Source: Anaerolineales bacterium
GTDB lineage: Bacteria; Chloroflexota; Anaerolineae; Anaerolineales; UBA4823
Assembly: GCA_016932955.1 (NCBI GenBank)
Contig: JAFGBV010000296.1
Location: 1 to 15,017, forward strand
DNA length: 15,017 nt
Reading direction: 5' to 3'
This document shows, piece by piece, positions 7,129 to 13,094 of this stretch. Both the position numbers and the translations under genes were made by a program. Position 1 is the stretch's first letter; each line of letters opens with the position of its first letter. The notes below the pieces were generated by a model. The model worked only from the letters and a program-made list of their open reading frames with translations. It was not told the origin of the DNA and did not search any database.

Positions 7129-8082
7129 CTAGCGGTTAACCATAAATGGCAAATAGGTCAGCAGGCCCGCAAGCAGCCCGTGATCCATCAATAGATAGGC
7201 GCCGCCAGCGGCGTCATCGCGATAGGTATCGTAGGTGACGATCCCATCCTGAACGTAGACAAGGATGAAGGTGCTGCGCGCACCTGTATCACCCAGGCCG
7301 CGCGAGTGCCCCGCATCAAGCTGCCAGACGCCGTCGATCTTGACCGCGCTGTAATTATGCGTATGACCGCAAATATAAGCAGCCACCCGGTAATCCTGGA
7401 GCAGGCTCCAGAAGCGGTCGCGGTTGTCCGGAAACTGGTTCAGGCTGTCGTATTCATGGCGCAGGCGCCCATTATCGGCATCGGGCTGGGGGAAGGCTGG
7501 CTCGTGCCCGAAGACGAAGACCAAGTCTTGGTTCGTTGCCTCCAGGTCAGCAGCCAGCCAATCATAGAGATAGTCGGGCACATCGCCGCTGGTGGCGGTA
7601 TCCCCTGCCTGGTCGCAGTATTCGTTCAAGACCACAAAATGCGCCGATCCGTGATCGAAAGAATAGGTGGTGGTAGGGCACCCGGCAGGGCCTGGATTGA
7701 CCATCCCGTATTCGAAGGCGCGCAGCCAGACCATATCCTCCGGCGTCTCTGTTTCATGGTTCCCCACCACGGGATACCACGGGTAATCGAGCCCGAGCGT
7801 TTGCGTGATCGTCCAATAGACATTTGCCGGAGGGTCAATATCGCCAGGGCTGACCATGAAGACCGTTGGCCCGTGCGCGGCGATGGCTTCCATCGCGCCG
7901 CGGAAGTATTGGGACGTATCATACGCCCCCGGTCCAGCATACTCGCGCATATCCGCGGTGACCGCAAAGGTGAAGGAATCCGGGCTTTCTGCCTCAGCCG
8001 GGGCGCTGCGGAACGATAAACTAATCCCCGCCAGCAGGCAGAGTACCAGGAGAGAAATACATCGCCGGAGAAGGTTCATCAT
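7129..8082 (-). CDS. Secreted calcineurin-like metallophosphoesterase
   Basis: The 317-residue exported protein has a signal peptide (about residues 1-31, basic start, hydrophobic core, ending near APAEA). Metallophosphoesterase motifs follow in order: TADMRE (44-46, motif I), SPGDID (Gly80-Asp81), GNHE (107-110), FGHEPAF (192-194) and CGHTH (Gly239-His242). Motif I is normally Asp-x-His but reads Asp-Met-Arg here, so one metal ligand is replaced or supplied elsewhere. The remaining motifs are intact. The protein ends in LLTYLPFMVNR, a tail resembling the ends of two other secreted proteins in this window. It starts with two consecutive ATG codons, nine bases after the GNAT stop, and reads on to the broken CAT-like gene. 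Substrate unknown; phosphomonoesters or phosphodiesters outside the membrane are likely. Confidence 0.88.
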   Translation of the reverse strand: MMNLLRRCISLLVLCLLAGISLSFRSAPAEAESPDSFTFAVTADMREYAGPGAYDTSQYFRGAMEAIAAHGPTVFMVSPGDIDPPANVYWTITQTLGLDYPWYPVVGNHETETPEDMVWLRAFEYGMVNPGPAGCPTTTYSFDHGSAHFVVLNEYCDQAGDTATSGDVPDYLYDWLAADLEATNQDLVFVFGHEPAFPQPDADNGRLRHEYDSLNQFPDNRDRFWSLLQDYRVAAYICGHTHNYSAVKIDGVWQLDAGHSRGLGDTGARSTFILVYVQDGIVTYDTYRDDAAGGAYLLMDHGLLAGLLTYLPFMVNR

Positions 8083-8091
8083 GGATAATAC

Positions 8092-8688
8092 CTACCGCAC
8101 CATATACCACACATCCACGCCCCCATCCGGCAGCGGCGCCTCTGCCCGTACGATGAAACCGTGCCGCTGGTAAAAGGGCAAGTTGCCGGCTTTGGTCGTC
8201 TCCAGGTAGACGGGGAAGCCACCCGTATCTGCCTGCACCAGGATGGCCTTCAACAGGGCGCTGCCGATCCCCTGCCGCTGCGCTGCCGGATCCACGCCCA
8301 GCAGCAGCAGGTACCAGTGCGGCTGCGGGGCGACTTCCGCGTGGTAGCGCTCCGTCTCGTTGACAAAAGTCATCAGGCGCTTCTCCCCCTCCAGCCCAAT
8401 GTGTGCCGCCGCATCCAGCATCCCCACCAGCCCCATCCTCTCCTCGCTGAAATCGGTCTCGCCGGGGGGCAGCGCGACCACGCACCCACTCAGCGCCGGG
8501 CTGGCAAGCACCTGCCCGAAGTGCATCCCATAGAGCGCCAGCTTGCCCAGGTCCCAGGCTGCCCGCGCACGGCGCAGGCTCGCATCTGGGAAAGCATAAC
8601 AGTACAGGGGATCGTCGAAGAATGCCCTCGCCAGCAGGCTGGCGAGCGCCTCCAGGTGCGCTTCATTGCAAGAAATGAAGGCATCCAA
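8092..8688 (-). CDS. GNAT-family acetyltransferase
   Basis: The 198-residue cytoplasmic acetyltransferase has GNAT motif A, LLGVDPAAQRQGIGSALL, with the acetyl-CoA loop Q137-RQGIG (137-142). Motif B is NLPFYQRHGF (169-178). The N-terminal AFFDDPLYCYAFPD stretch is common in the branch that contains many small-molecule N-acetyltransferases. The likely start is TTG at 8688, directly after the stress-protein stop (TGATTG). The next in-frame ATG would be near residue 55 and would remove part of the fold. No Shine-Dalgarno precedes the TTG, so translation probably relies on ribosomes arriving from the upstream gene. Acceptor substrate cannot be told from the sequence. Confidence 0.85.
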   Translation of the reverse strand: MDAFISCNEAHLEALASLLARAFFDDPLYCYAFPDASLRRARAAWDLGKLALYGMHFGQVLASPALSGCVVALPPGETDFSEERMGLVGMLDAAAHIGLEGEKRLMTFVNETERYHAEVAPQPHWYLLLLGVDPAAQRQGIGSALLKAILVQADTGGFPVYLETTKAGNLPFYQRHGFIVRAEAPLPDGGVDVWYMVR

Positions 8689-9108
8689 TCAGCGCACCAG
8701 CAGTACGGGGCAAGTGGCGTGGGCGACCACTTTCTGGCTCTGGCTGCCCAGCAAAAGCCCGCTCAGGCGGCCCAGCCCGCGCGTCCCCATCACGATCAGG
8801 TCAATGTGATGCAACTCGGCAGCAGCAAGGATCGACTCTGCCGGTGTCCCCTCCAGCACTTCCGTTTCCACAGTCGTTCCAATGTCACCAATGGCTTCCA
8901 GCGCGGGCTGCAAGATTTGATCCGCCTGCTGCATGCGGGCGGCAATCGCCTCCTGCAAATTCGGCTGCCCCAGGTAGGCGGGGATGGGATCAAAACTGGC
9001 GACCACCAGCACACTTGATTCCATCCGGCGCGCCATCTCCCCGACCAAGCGAGCGGCTTTGAGGGCATGTTCAGATCCATCGACTCCCAGAAGAATCTTC
9101 TTGAACAT
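8689..9108 (-). CDS. Universal stress protein (UspA family), ATP-binding type
   Basis: The 139-residue single Usp domain begins MFKKILLGVDGSEHALKAA. It carries a complete ATP-binding motif G-x2-G-x9-G-S at Gly108, Gly111, Gly121 and Ser122 (GTRGLGRLSGLLLGS), and ends CPVLLVR, as is usual. It probably acts as a cytoplasmic dimer that binds ATP and modulates stress responses. It is the first gene of a minus-strand run (GNAT, metallophosphoesterase, broken CAT-like gene, basic-tail protein). AGGAGG lies six bases before the ATG, and a near-consensus promoter stands immediately upstream, implying strong expression. Confidence 0.93.
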   Translation of the reverse strand: MFKKILLGVDGSEHALKAARLVGEMARRMESSVLVVASFDPIPAYLGQPNLQEAIAARMQQADQILQPALEAIGDIGTTVETEVLEGTPAESILAAAELHHIDLIVMGTRGLGRLSGLLLGSQSQKVVAHATCPVLLVR

Positions 9109-9126
9109 CGCACACCTCCTGATTCC

Positions 9127-9155
9127 ATTATAACGATCAACAAAGGCCGAGTCAA
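9127..9155 (-). promoter_or_regulatory. Near-consensus sigma70 promoter for the universal stress protein operon
   Basis: On the minus strand TTGACT (9155-9150, five of six) and TATAAT (9132-9127, six of six) are exactly 17 bases apart. The predicted transcription start is near 9120, giving a leader of about 12 bases that begins with the AGGAGG ribosome site. The promoter sits in the 48-base gap after the C92-type gene, so the stress-protein run has its own start. Confidence 0.75.
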
Positions 9156-9156
9156 T

Positions 9157-9732
9157 TCAGAGAAGCCCCGCATGCGGCAGCCCGTCCCAGATCTCCTGCG
9201 GGTAGATGATGCGTTCACTGCGCGGCAGCCCCGGCATCGAGCGCCCGGCGTTCAGGTTAATGCCCAGCGGCAGGTAAGCCTTGTACGCCAGTTGCGAGCA
9301 GTAAAAGGCATCCTCCGTGTCCACATCAAAGAAGTTGAGATTGTAGGGCTTGCCCAGTTGTGCGTAGCAATACGCCCTCACCTGCGCCCGCGCCTGCGCC
9401 TCCTGCTCCGCTGAGAGACCGCGCCCCTGCAGCGGATAAGCCACCCCGTAGAAAGTGTCCAACAGCAGCCCACGCAGCCCCGCCATGCCCGGCGCATCCC
9501 ACACCCCGCCCGGCACATCAAAAGCGATCACGCCCTTCGCCCCAGCCTCGATGCACCTCCCCCCCGGGCCAACGTAGATCGCAATGTGGTCCACATCCCC
9601 CGGCAGCAGTCTCCCCACCACCCGCCAGAACTCGCCCGGCAGCAGGTCGGCAGCGCCATCGCTGGTGCAGATCAGGTCACCGGTGCGGAGGGAGAGGCCA
9701 TGCAGGGTGAGGGTGTAGATTGATTGGGGCAT
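9157..9732 (-). CDS. Permuted papain-like cysteine protein (YaeF/YiiX, C92 family)
   Basis: The 191-residue protein has the permuted NlpC/P60-type order, with the catalytic His before the catalytic Cys. The segment GDLICTSDG (18-26) is the usual entry strand, VDHIAIYVG carries His49, CIEAG carries Glu62 and DAFYCSQLAYKAY carries Cys145. Family members are thought to be amidases or peptidases acting on cell-wall or lipid-linked substrates; the target here is unknown. There is no signal peptide, so it may act inside the cell or be released another way. The frame can open at TTG 9747, but that codon overlaps the -10 box. The ATG at 9732 lies six bases after TATAAT and is the likelier start, with a leaderless message. 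Confidence 0.85.
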   Translation of the reverse strand: MPQSIYTLTLHGLSLRTGDLICTSDGAADLLPGEFWRVVGRLLPGDVDHIAIYVGPGGRCIEAGAKGVIAFDVPGGVWDAPGMAGLRGLLLDTFYGVAYPLQGRGLSAEQEAQARAQVRAYCYAQLGKPYNLNFFDVDTEDAFYCSQLAYKAYLPLGINLNAGRSMPGLPRSERIIYPQEIWDGLPHAGLL

Positions 9733-9738
9733 GGGGAT

Positions 9739-9744
9739 ATTATA
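9739..9744 (-). promoter_or_regulatory. TATAAT -10 box abutting the C92-type gene start (probable leaderless transcript)
   Basis: A perfect TATAAT on the minus strand (9744-9739) is followed by ATCCCC and then the ATG at 9732, so transcription should begin at about the A of the start codon. No Shine-Dalgarno is possible in that space and I see no good -35 hexamer. The arrangement repeats that of the epimerase gene at 1881. Confidence 0.55.
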
Positions 9745-9793
9745 CAAGGATCATTAAAGGCATCTACGGAATTTATATGGGAAATCGTTCTCG

Positions 9794-10549
9794 TTAGGGA
9801 GAAACCTCCAAGATCTCCAGCACCGCCGAGCCGATATGGTCATTGACCCAGGTACTCTGGGGAACATGATAGTCCATTTCGAATGTGAATTGGTCGCCGA
9901 CCTGGGCATTCCTGGGCAGGGCAAAGCTTGCCAGGGTGCCGCTGATATTCACGCCCTCAAACTGAGGCATCACCCAGCAGAGCATGCACTCCTCGTGATA
10001 CACCTCGCCGTTGGTAAAGTAGGCCTGGGTGAGGTCATTGGCAACCAGATCGATGTTCCAGTAGTTATCATCAGCCGAGCCGCTGACCGTGACCGGGAAG
10101 GGGTCGGGGGTGCGGATGCCGCCGTATTCTGTATCGGGGCAGCGAGAAACCGCTTCGGCGTACATTGTCCCTTCGCCAGAGCCGGTGATCACACCTTCTT
10201 GATCGACCGACCAGGTGAATTCGAATTCCACAAAGATATCATCCACCTGCCGACCGGGACAATCCCCGTAATAGGAAGTCCACATCGGTGCTGTGCTCGC
10301 CCGCCAGACCTGCGCGGTAGGCATTGGAACTGCTGTCAGCTCCGGGGAGGCGCAATCCTGGGGGCAAAGATCGGGGTTTGCTTGCTCTGCATCGTCGCAG
10401 ACACCATCGCCACAGCGGACTTCGCCGCCTGCGGCTGGGGGAGGGGCAACGATGGCAGGAGTTTCGGTGGCGCTCGATTCCCCACAAGCCAGTGCCAGGC
10501 AGAGCAACAACACCGGCAGAAGCCAAGTTTTGATCAGCCTATTTCTCAT
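9794..10549 (-). CDS. Lipoprotein with CGDGVC-type cysteine motif, function unknown
   Basis: The 251-residue protein has a lipoprotein signal peptide: basic start, hydrophobic core, then LALAC with Cys22 as the lipidated residue. A short linker is followed by CGDGVCDDAEQANPDLCPQD-Cys (residues 46-66), a small Cys-rich motif of the form CGDGVCxxxE...CPxDC found in many secreted bacterial proteins. The rest (about 80-251) is rich in beta-strand-forming residues with paired cysteines (CPGR, CPDTEYGG, CMLCW) and looks like an extracellular beta-sandwich. I do not recognise the family. AAAGGAG lies nine bases upstream of the ATG at 10549. It is transcribed away from the beta-helix gene. A palindrome lies in its leader. 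Confidence 0.78.
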   Translation of the reverse strand: MRNRLIKTWLLPVLLLCLALACGESSATETPAIVAPPPAAGGEVRCGDGVCDDAEQANPDLCPQDCASPELTAVPMPTAQVWRASTAPMWTSYYGDCPGRQVDDIFVEFEFTWSVDQEGVITGSGEGTMYAEAVSRCPDTEYGGIRTPDPFPVTVSGSADDNYWNIDLVANDLTQAYFTNGEVYHEECMLCWVMPQFEGVNISGTLASFALPRNAQVGDQFTFEMDYHVPQSTWVNDHIGSAVLEILEVSP

Positions 10550-10572
10550 CGCGGTTTTCTCCTTTCGCCAAC

Positions 10573-10586
10573 GCTCGAAATCGAGC
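10573..10586. repeat. Perfect 14-base palindrome in the lipoprotein gene leader
   Basis: GCTCGAAATCGAGC pairs fully as GCTCGA-AA-TCGAGC or as a five-base-pair hairpin with an AAAT loop. It lies 24 bases upstream of the lipoprotein ATG. It could be an operator for a dimeric repressor or a small leader hairpin; no T-tract follows, so it is not a standard terminator. Confidence 0.4.
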
Positions 10587-10770
10587 TTTCAGACATTTTC
10601 ATATAGTAGTGTAGCATAACAGCAAGCACGAATCAATCAGCACTCAAAGCGGAAAAACCGTGGGAAAGATCTTTTGGGTTCCTGTTTGTCGAAGGAGAAT
10701 ATAGAAATCAGGGTACAAAGAAAGGAATAGAGGATTAATGAGCCCATAGTTTTCTGGAAAGGAGAATACT

Positions 10771-10802
10771 TAGACAATTCATAGACACCTGTTTGCTATA
10801 AT
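10771..10802 (+). promoter_or_regulatory. Extended -10 promoter for the beta-helix protein gene
   Basis: TGCTATAAT (10794-10802) is a perfect -10 with TGn extension. TAGACA occurs twice upstream (10771-10776 and 10782-10787), spaced 11 bases, about one helical turn. Neither is at the standard 17-base distance, so they may instead be an activator-type direct repeat. The leader to the ATG at 10860 is about 50 bases and contains AAAGGAGG at 10846-10853. Confidence 0.55.
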
Positions 10803-10859
10803 GGCAGCAGATTCAGCCAGAATCGACGAATAATTTGATGATCCCAAAGGAGGCAAATC

Positions 10860-12617
10860 ATGAAAAGGAATTTCTTACTCATCCCGGTCAACCTGGTCTG
10901 CATGATCGCGCTGGCGGTCGCTCTGACGGAGCCCAATCTTAGCGCAGCAGCGCAGCCAGGTACAACCTATATCGTCGATGAGTCGGCGGACGACGACAAA
11001 GCCCACGATACCAACCCTGGTGATGGGGACTGTGTGGACGGTTTAGACGCCTGCACCTTACGGGCGGCAATCGAGGAGGCCAACGCCCACGCTGGAGCAG
11101 ACACAATCACCTTCAGCCAGCCGATGACGATCACCCTTAGCGCGGCAGAAGGCAAGCTAGCCATGATCGTCGGTACATTGACCATCGACGCCAGTTTGGA
11201 TGATGAACATGCGGGTGTGGTGTTGGATGGCGGCGGCGTGATCGCAGATGGGCTGTGGCTGGCAGCCGACAACTGCCAGGTTTTTGGAATGTATATCACC
11301 AACTTTACCGGCAGCGCGATCTTGATCACTTCTGCCTATAACACCATCGGCGGGACAGGAGAGGGGCAGCGCAATTGGCTTTCTGGTAATACGAACGGAT
11401 ATGGCCTGACCATCCGAGAAAGCACAGCCCATCACAACCTGGTGGTGAATAACTTCATTGGCACGGATATCTCGGGGCTGCTTGCCAACCCGAATACCGA
11501 TGGCATCATTATCCGTTCGGGAGCCAGTGACAACACCATCGGAGGAAGCCTGGCCAATGGTGAGGGCAACCTGATTTCTGGGAACTCGCTTAATGGCGTG
11601 GTAATTTATTATTCAGGTACAGATAGCAATACACTGGCAGGCAACATGATTGGCTATGGAATATCTCAAACGATGCTCCCAAATGGTAATGATGGAGTGG
11701 TCATTCAGAACGGTGCTAAGTACACCCAGGTAGGCAACAGCGCGCTGGGAGGCAATATGATCGGTAATCACCCGCACCAGGGTATCGTGTTATTGGAAAA
11801 CTCCGATGAAACGAACATTGAGGGTAACCAGATCGACAATAATTCAGTTGGTATCGCTATTAATAAGAGTAATGGCAGCACGATTACCGGCAATACGATC
11901 AACGGCAACGATTCTATTGGTATCTATGTTGGTAACGGTTCAAACTATCACAGGATTACGCAAAACAGCATTTATGCCAATGGCACGAAGGGTATCGAGC
12001 TGGAGGAAGGCGCCAACTTCGATATGCCTGCGCCGTTGATCACCGCAGCCAGCGGCAGCAACGCGCAGGGCACAGCCTGCCCCAATTGCACGATTGAGAT
12101 CTTTTCCGATAGCAGCGACCAGGGGAAGACCTACCATGGCACAGTGACCGCAGACGGCAGCGGATATTGGAGCTACACAGGCGCGCTGAGCGGGCCGAAT
12201 GTGACTGCCACCGCTACCTACGCCGATAGTACCTCTGAGTTTTCGGCGCCCTATGCGATCGGTAGTGCTAACCAGGATCCGAACACGCCCTCCAATCCTT
12301 CGCCGGCGAATGGCGCGGTGGGTGTTTCGCTGACCCCGACGCTGAGCTGGACGGGAGGCGACCCGGATGGCGATACGGTCACCTACCAGGTCGCAGGAGG
12401 GGACCCGGATGATATCCAGGCTACGGTATGGTGTACGGGCATTACTGCCACGACCTGCCAGCCCAATTACACCTTCCAGGCAAATACAATCTACACCTGG
12501 TTCGTTTATGCAGATGATGGAAATGGCGGCACGGTGGATGGGCCTACCTGGCAATTCCAGACCACGGGCGGCGCCGCCAGCAGCAATACGGTGTACTTGC
12601 CAATGGTAAAGAAGTAG
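10860..12617 (+). CDS. Secreted right-handed parallel beta-helix protein with CSLREA-type N-terminus and Ig/FnIII-like C-terminal domains
   Basis: The 585-residue exported protein has a signal peptide of about 31-33 residues. Next comes a CSLREA-type opening: VDESADDD...DGDC with ACTLRAAIEEANA at 64-76, a region typical of outer-surface beta-helix proteins. From about 85 to 395 there are many turns with repeated N-x-I-x-G-N patterns (NTIGG, NLISGN, GNMIG, GNTINGN), the signature of a NosD/pectate-lyase-like parallel beta-helix. Residues about 396-465 form a small beta-sandwich (CPNCTIEIFSDSSD...). Residues about 470-575 (PSNPSPANGAVGVSLTPTLSW...YTWFVYADD) form an Ig/FnIII-like domain. The last residues are NTVYLPMVKK, resembling two other secreted proteins nearby. 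No catalytic acid cluster is obvious, so adhesion or structural roles are as likely as polysaccharide cleavage. Confidence 0.88.
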   Translation: MKRNFLLIPVNLVCMIALAVALTEPNLSAAAQPGTTYIVDESADDDKAHDTNPGDGDCVDGLDACTLRAAIEEANAHAGADTITFSQPMTITLSAAEGKLAMIVGTLTIDASLDDEHAGVVLDGGGVIADGLWLAADNCQVFGMYITNFTGSAILITSAYNTIGGTGEGQRNWLSGNTNGYGLTIRESTAHHNLVVNNFIGTDISGLLANPNTDGIIIRSGASDNTIGGSLANGEGNLISGNSLNGVVIYYSGTDSNTLAGNMIGYGISQTMLPNGNDGVVIQNGAKYTQVGNSALGGNMIGNHPHQGIVLLENSDETNIEGNQIDNNSVGIAINKSNGSTITGNTINGNDSIGIYVGNGSNYHRITQNSIYANGTKGIELEEGANFDMPAPLITAASGSNAQGTACPNCTIEIFSDSSDQGKTYHGTVTADGSGYWSYTGALSGPNVTATATYADSTSEFSAPYAIGSANQDPNTPSNPSPANGAVGVSLTPTLSWTGGDPDGDTVTYQVAGGDPDDIQATVWCTGITATTCQPNYTFQANTIYTWFVYADDGNGGTVDGPTWQFQTTGGAASSNTVYLPMVKK

Positions 12618-12656
12618 CCATGTAAAGACACGGAGGGGAAATGTCCCGCTATGTTG

Positions 12657-12709
12657 GGGCACGGCGGGATGATGAAAAAACGACTGCTTTTCGCTCCCCC
12701 GCCGTGCCC
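12657..12709. repeat. Long inverted repeat between convergent genes (12-base-pair perfect stem)
   Basis: GGGCACGGCGGG (12657-12668) and its exact complement (12698-12709) flank a 29-base loop. The element lies between the stop codons of the beta-helix gene (12617) and the GGGY-repeat gene (12718). It could serve as a shared transcription end for both directions, but no T-tract follows either arm. GC-rich inverted repeats beginning GGGGCACGGC also occur as dispersed elements in some environmental genomes, so a mobile or dispersed repeat is an alternative. Confidence 0.5.
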
Positions 12710-12717
12710 TTACCAGA

Positions 12718-13014
12718 TCAGCGCGAGACCAGGGGAAGGTGGAACGTATACGCCGCCTCGATGTGCGTATCGGGCCAGAAGCCGCCCGCCAGCACGTAGC
12801 CGCCACCGTGCATCGCCCCGGCATCCGCCTGGCCGATGGTGCCGCCCAGGCTGTAGCCGCCGCCGCTGCTGAAGGTCTCCCCGCCGCTGTCGATGGTGAA
12901 CCAGGAGAGGTCGTAGCCACCGCCCGTCTGGGCGTGGACGACGCCGCCCAACGCCAGCGCACCCAGCAGCACAAACATCGTGAATATCACAATCATCGCC
13001 AGTCGAGTCTTCAT
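12718..13014 (-). CDS. Small secreted GGGY-repeat protein
   Basis: The 98-residue protein has a signal peptide of about 28 residues (MKTRLAMIVIFTMFVLLGAL...VVHA). It then has three imperfect repeats built on GGGY-x-L: GGGYDLSWFTIDSGG, GGGYSLGGTIGQADAG and GGGYVLAGGFW. This repeat pattern is familiar from hypothetical secreted proteins of Chloroflexota and some other environmental bacteria; no function is known to me. It ends TFHLPLVSR, like the C-termini of two other secreted proteins in the window. The frame extends to 13098, but that part reads through a hairpin and lacks signal-peptide character. The ATG at 13014 has GGAG seven bases upstream. It follows the fibre gene on the same strand and may share its transcript. 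Confidence 0.8.
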   Translation of the reverse strand: MKTRLAMIVIFTMFVLLGALALGGVVHAQTGGGYDLSWFTIDSGGETFSSGGGYSLGGTIGQADAGAMHGGGYVLAGGFWPDTHIEAAYTFHLPLVSR

Positions 13015-13082
13015 CGGATTTCTCCGCCTCCAGGAATCCGGGGGAATTGGGAAGATGTTACACATCTTCCTAATTCCCCCAT
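13011..13082 (-). CDS. Possible 23-codon upstream ORF spanning a hairpin
   Basis: After the fibre gene's stop (13097-13095) an AAGGAG (13095-13090) sits seven bases before an ATG at 13082. The reading frame runs 23 codons (starts MGELGRCVTSS, ends GGEIR) and its TGA (13013-13011) overlaps the ATG of the GGGY-repeat gene as ATGA. Nearly the whole 19-base-pair hairpin lies within it. The strong ribosome site and the ATGA junction suggest a translated leader that couples and unfolds the message for the next gene. The peptide itself has no recognisable feature, and a chance frame is possible. Confidence 0.35.
   Translation of the reverse strand: MGELGRCVTSSQFPRIPGGGEIR
13040..13080. repeat. 19-base-pair hairpin between fibre and GGGY-repeat genes
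   Basis: Arms 13040-13058 and 13062-13080 pair along 19 positions with one G-T wobble (13049/13071) and a three-base loop (TAC). On the plus strand the stem is followed by ATTTTTTC, which looks like a terminator facing the fibre gene from its 3' end. On the minus strand, the direction of the flanking genes, no T-tract follows. It could stop antisense transcription, protect the fibre mRNA 3' end, or lower expression of the downstream gene. Confidence 0.65.
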
Positions 13083-13094
13083 TTTTTCTCTCCT

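Larger units (their letters stand above)
10550..10859. other. 310-base divergent intergenic region, A/T-richer than its surroundings
   Basis: This gap separates the lipoprotein and beta-helix genes. It holds ribosome sites for both, a 14-base perfect palindrome near the lipoprotein gene and a promoter near the beta-helix gene. I see no credible coding frame, tRNA or other RNA gene in the middle part (about 10620-10765). A short string AAGGAGAATA occurs twice (10692-10701 and 10759-10768) without a start codon after either copy, so these are not ribosome sites. I could not find a convincing promoter for the lipoprotein gene. Confidence 0.6.

Noticed and set aside
11940..12974. 344-codon minus-strand frame opposite the beta-helix gene
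   Set aside because: It crosses the end of the beta-helix gene, the convergent gap and most of the GGGY gene, and is Arg/Ala/Ser-rich with no domain.
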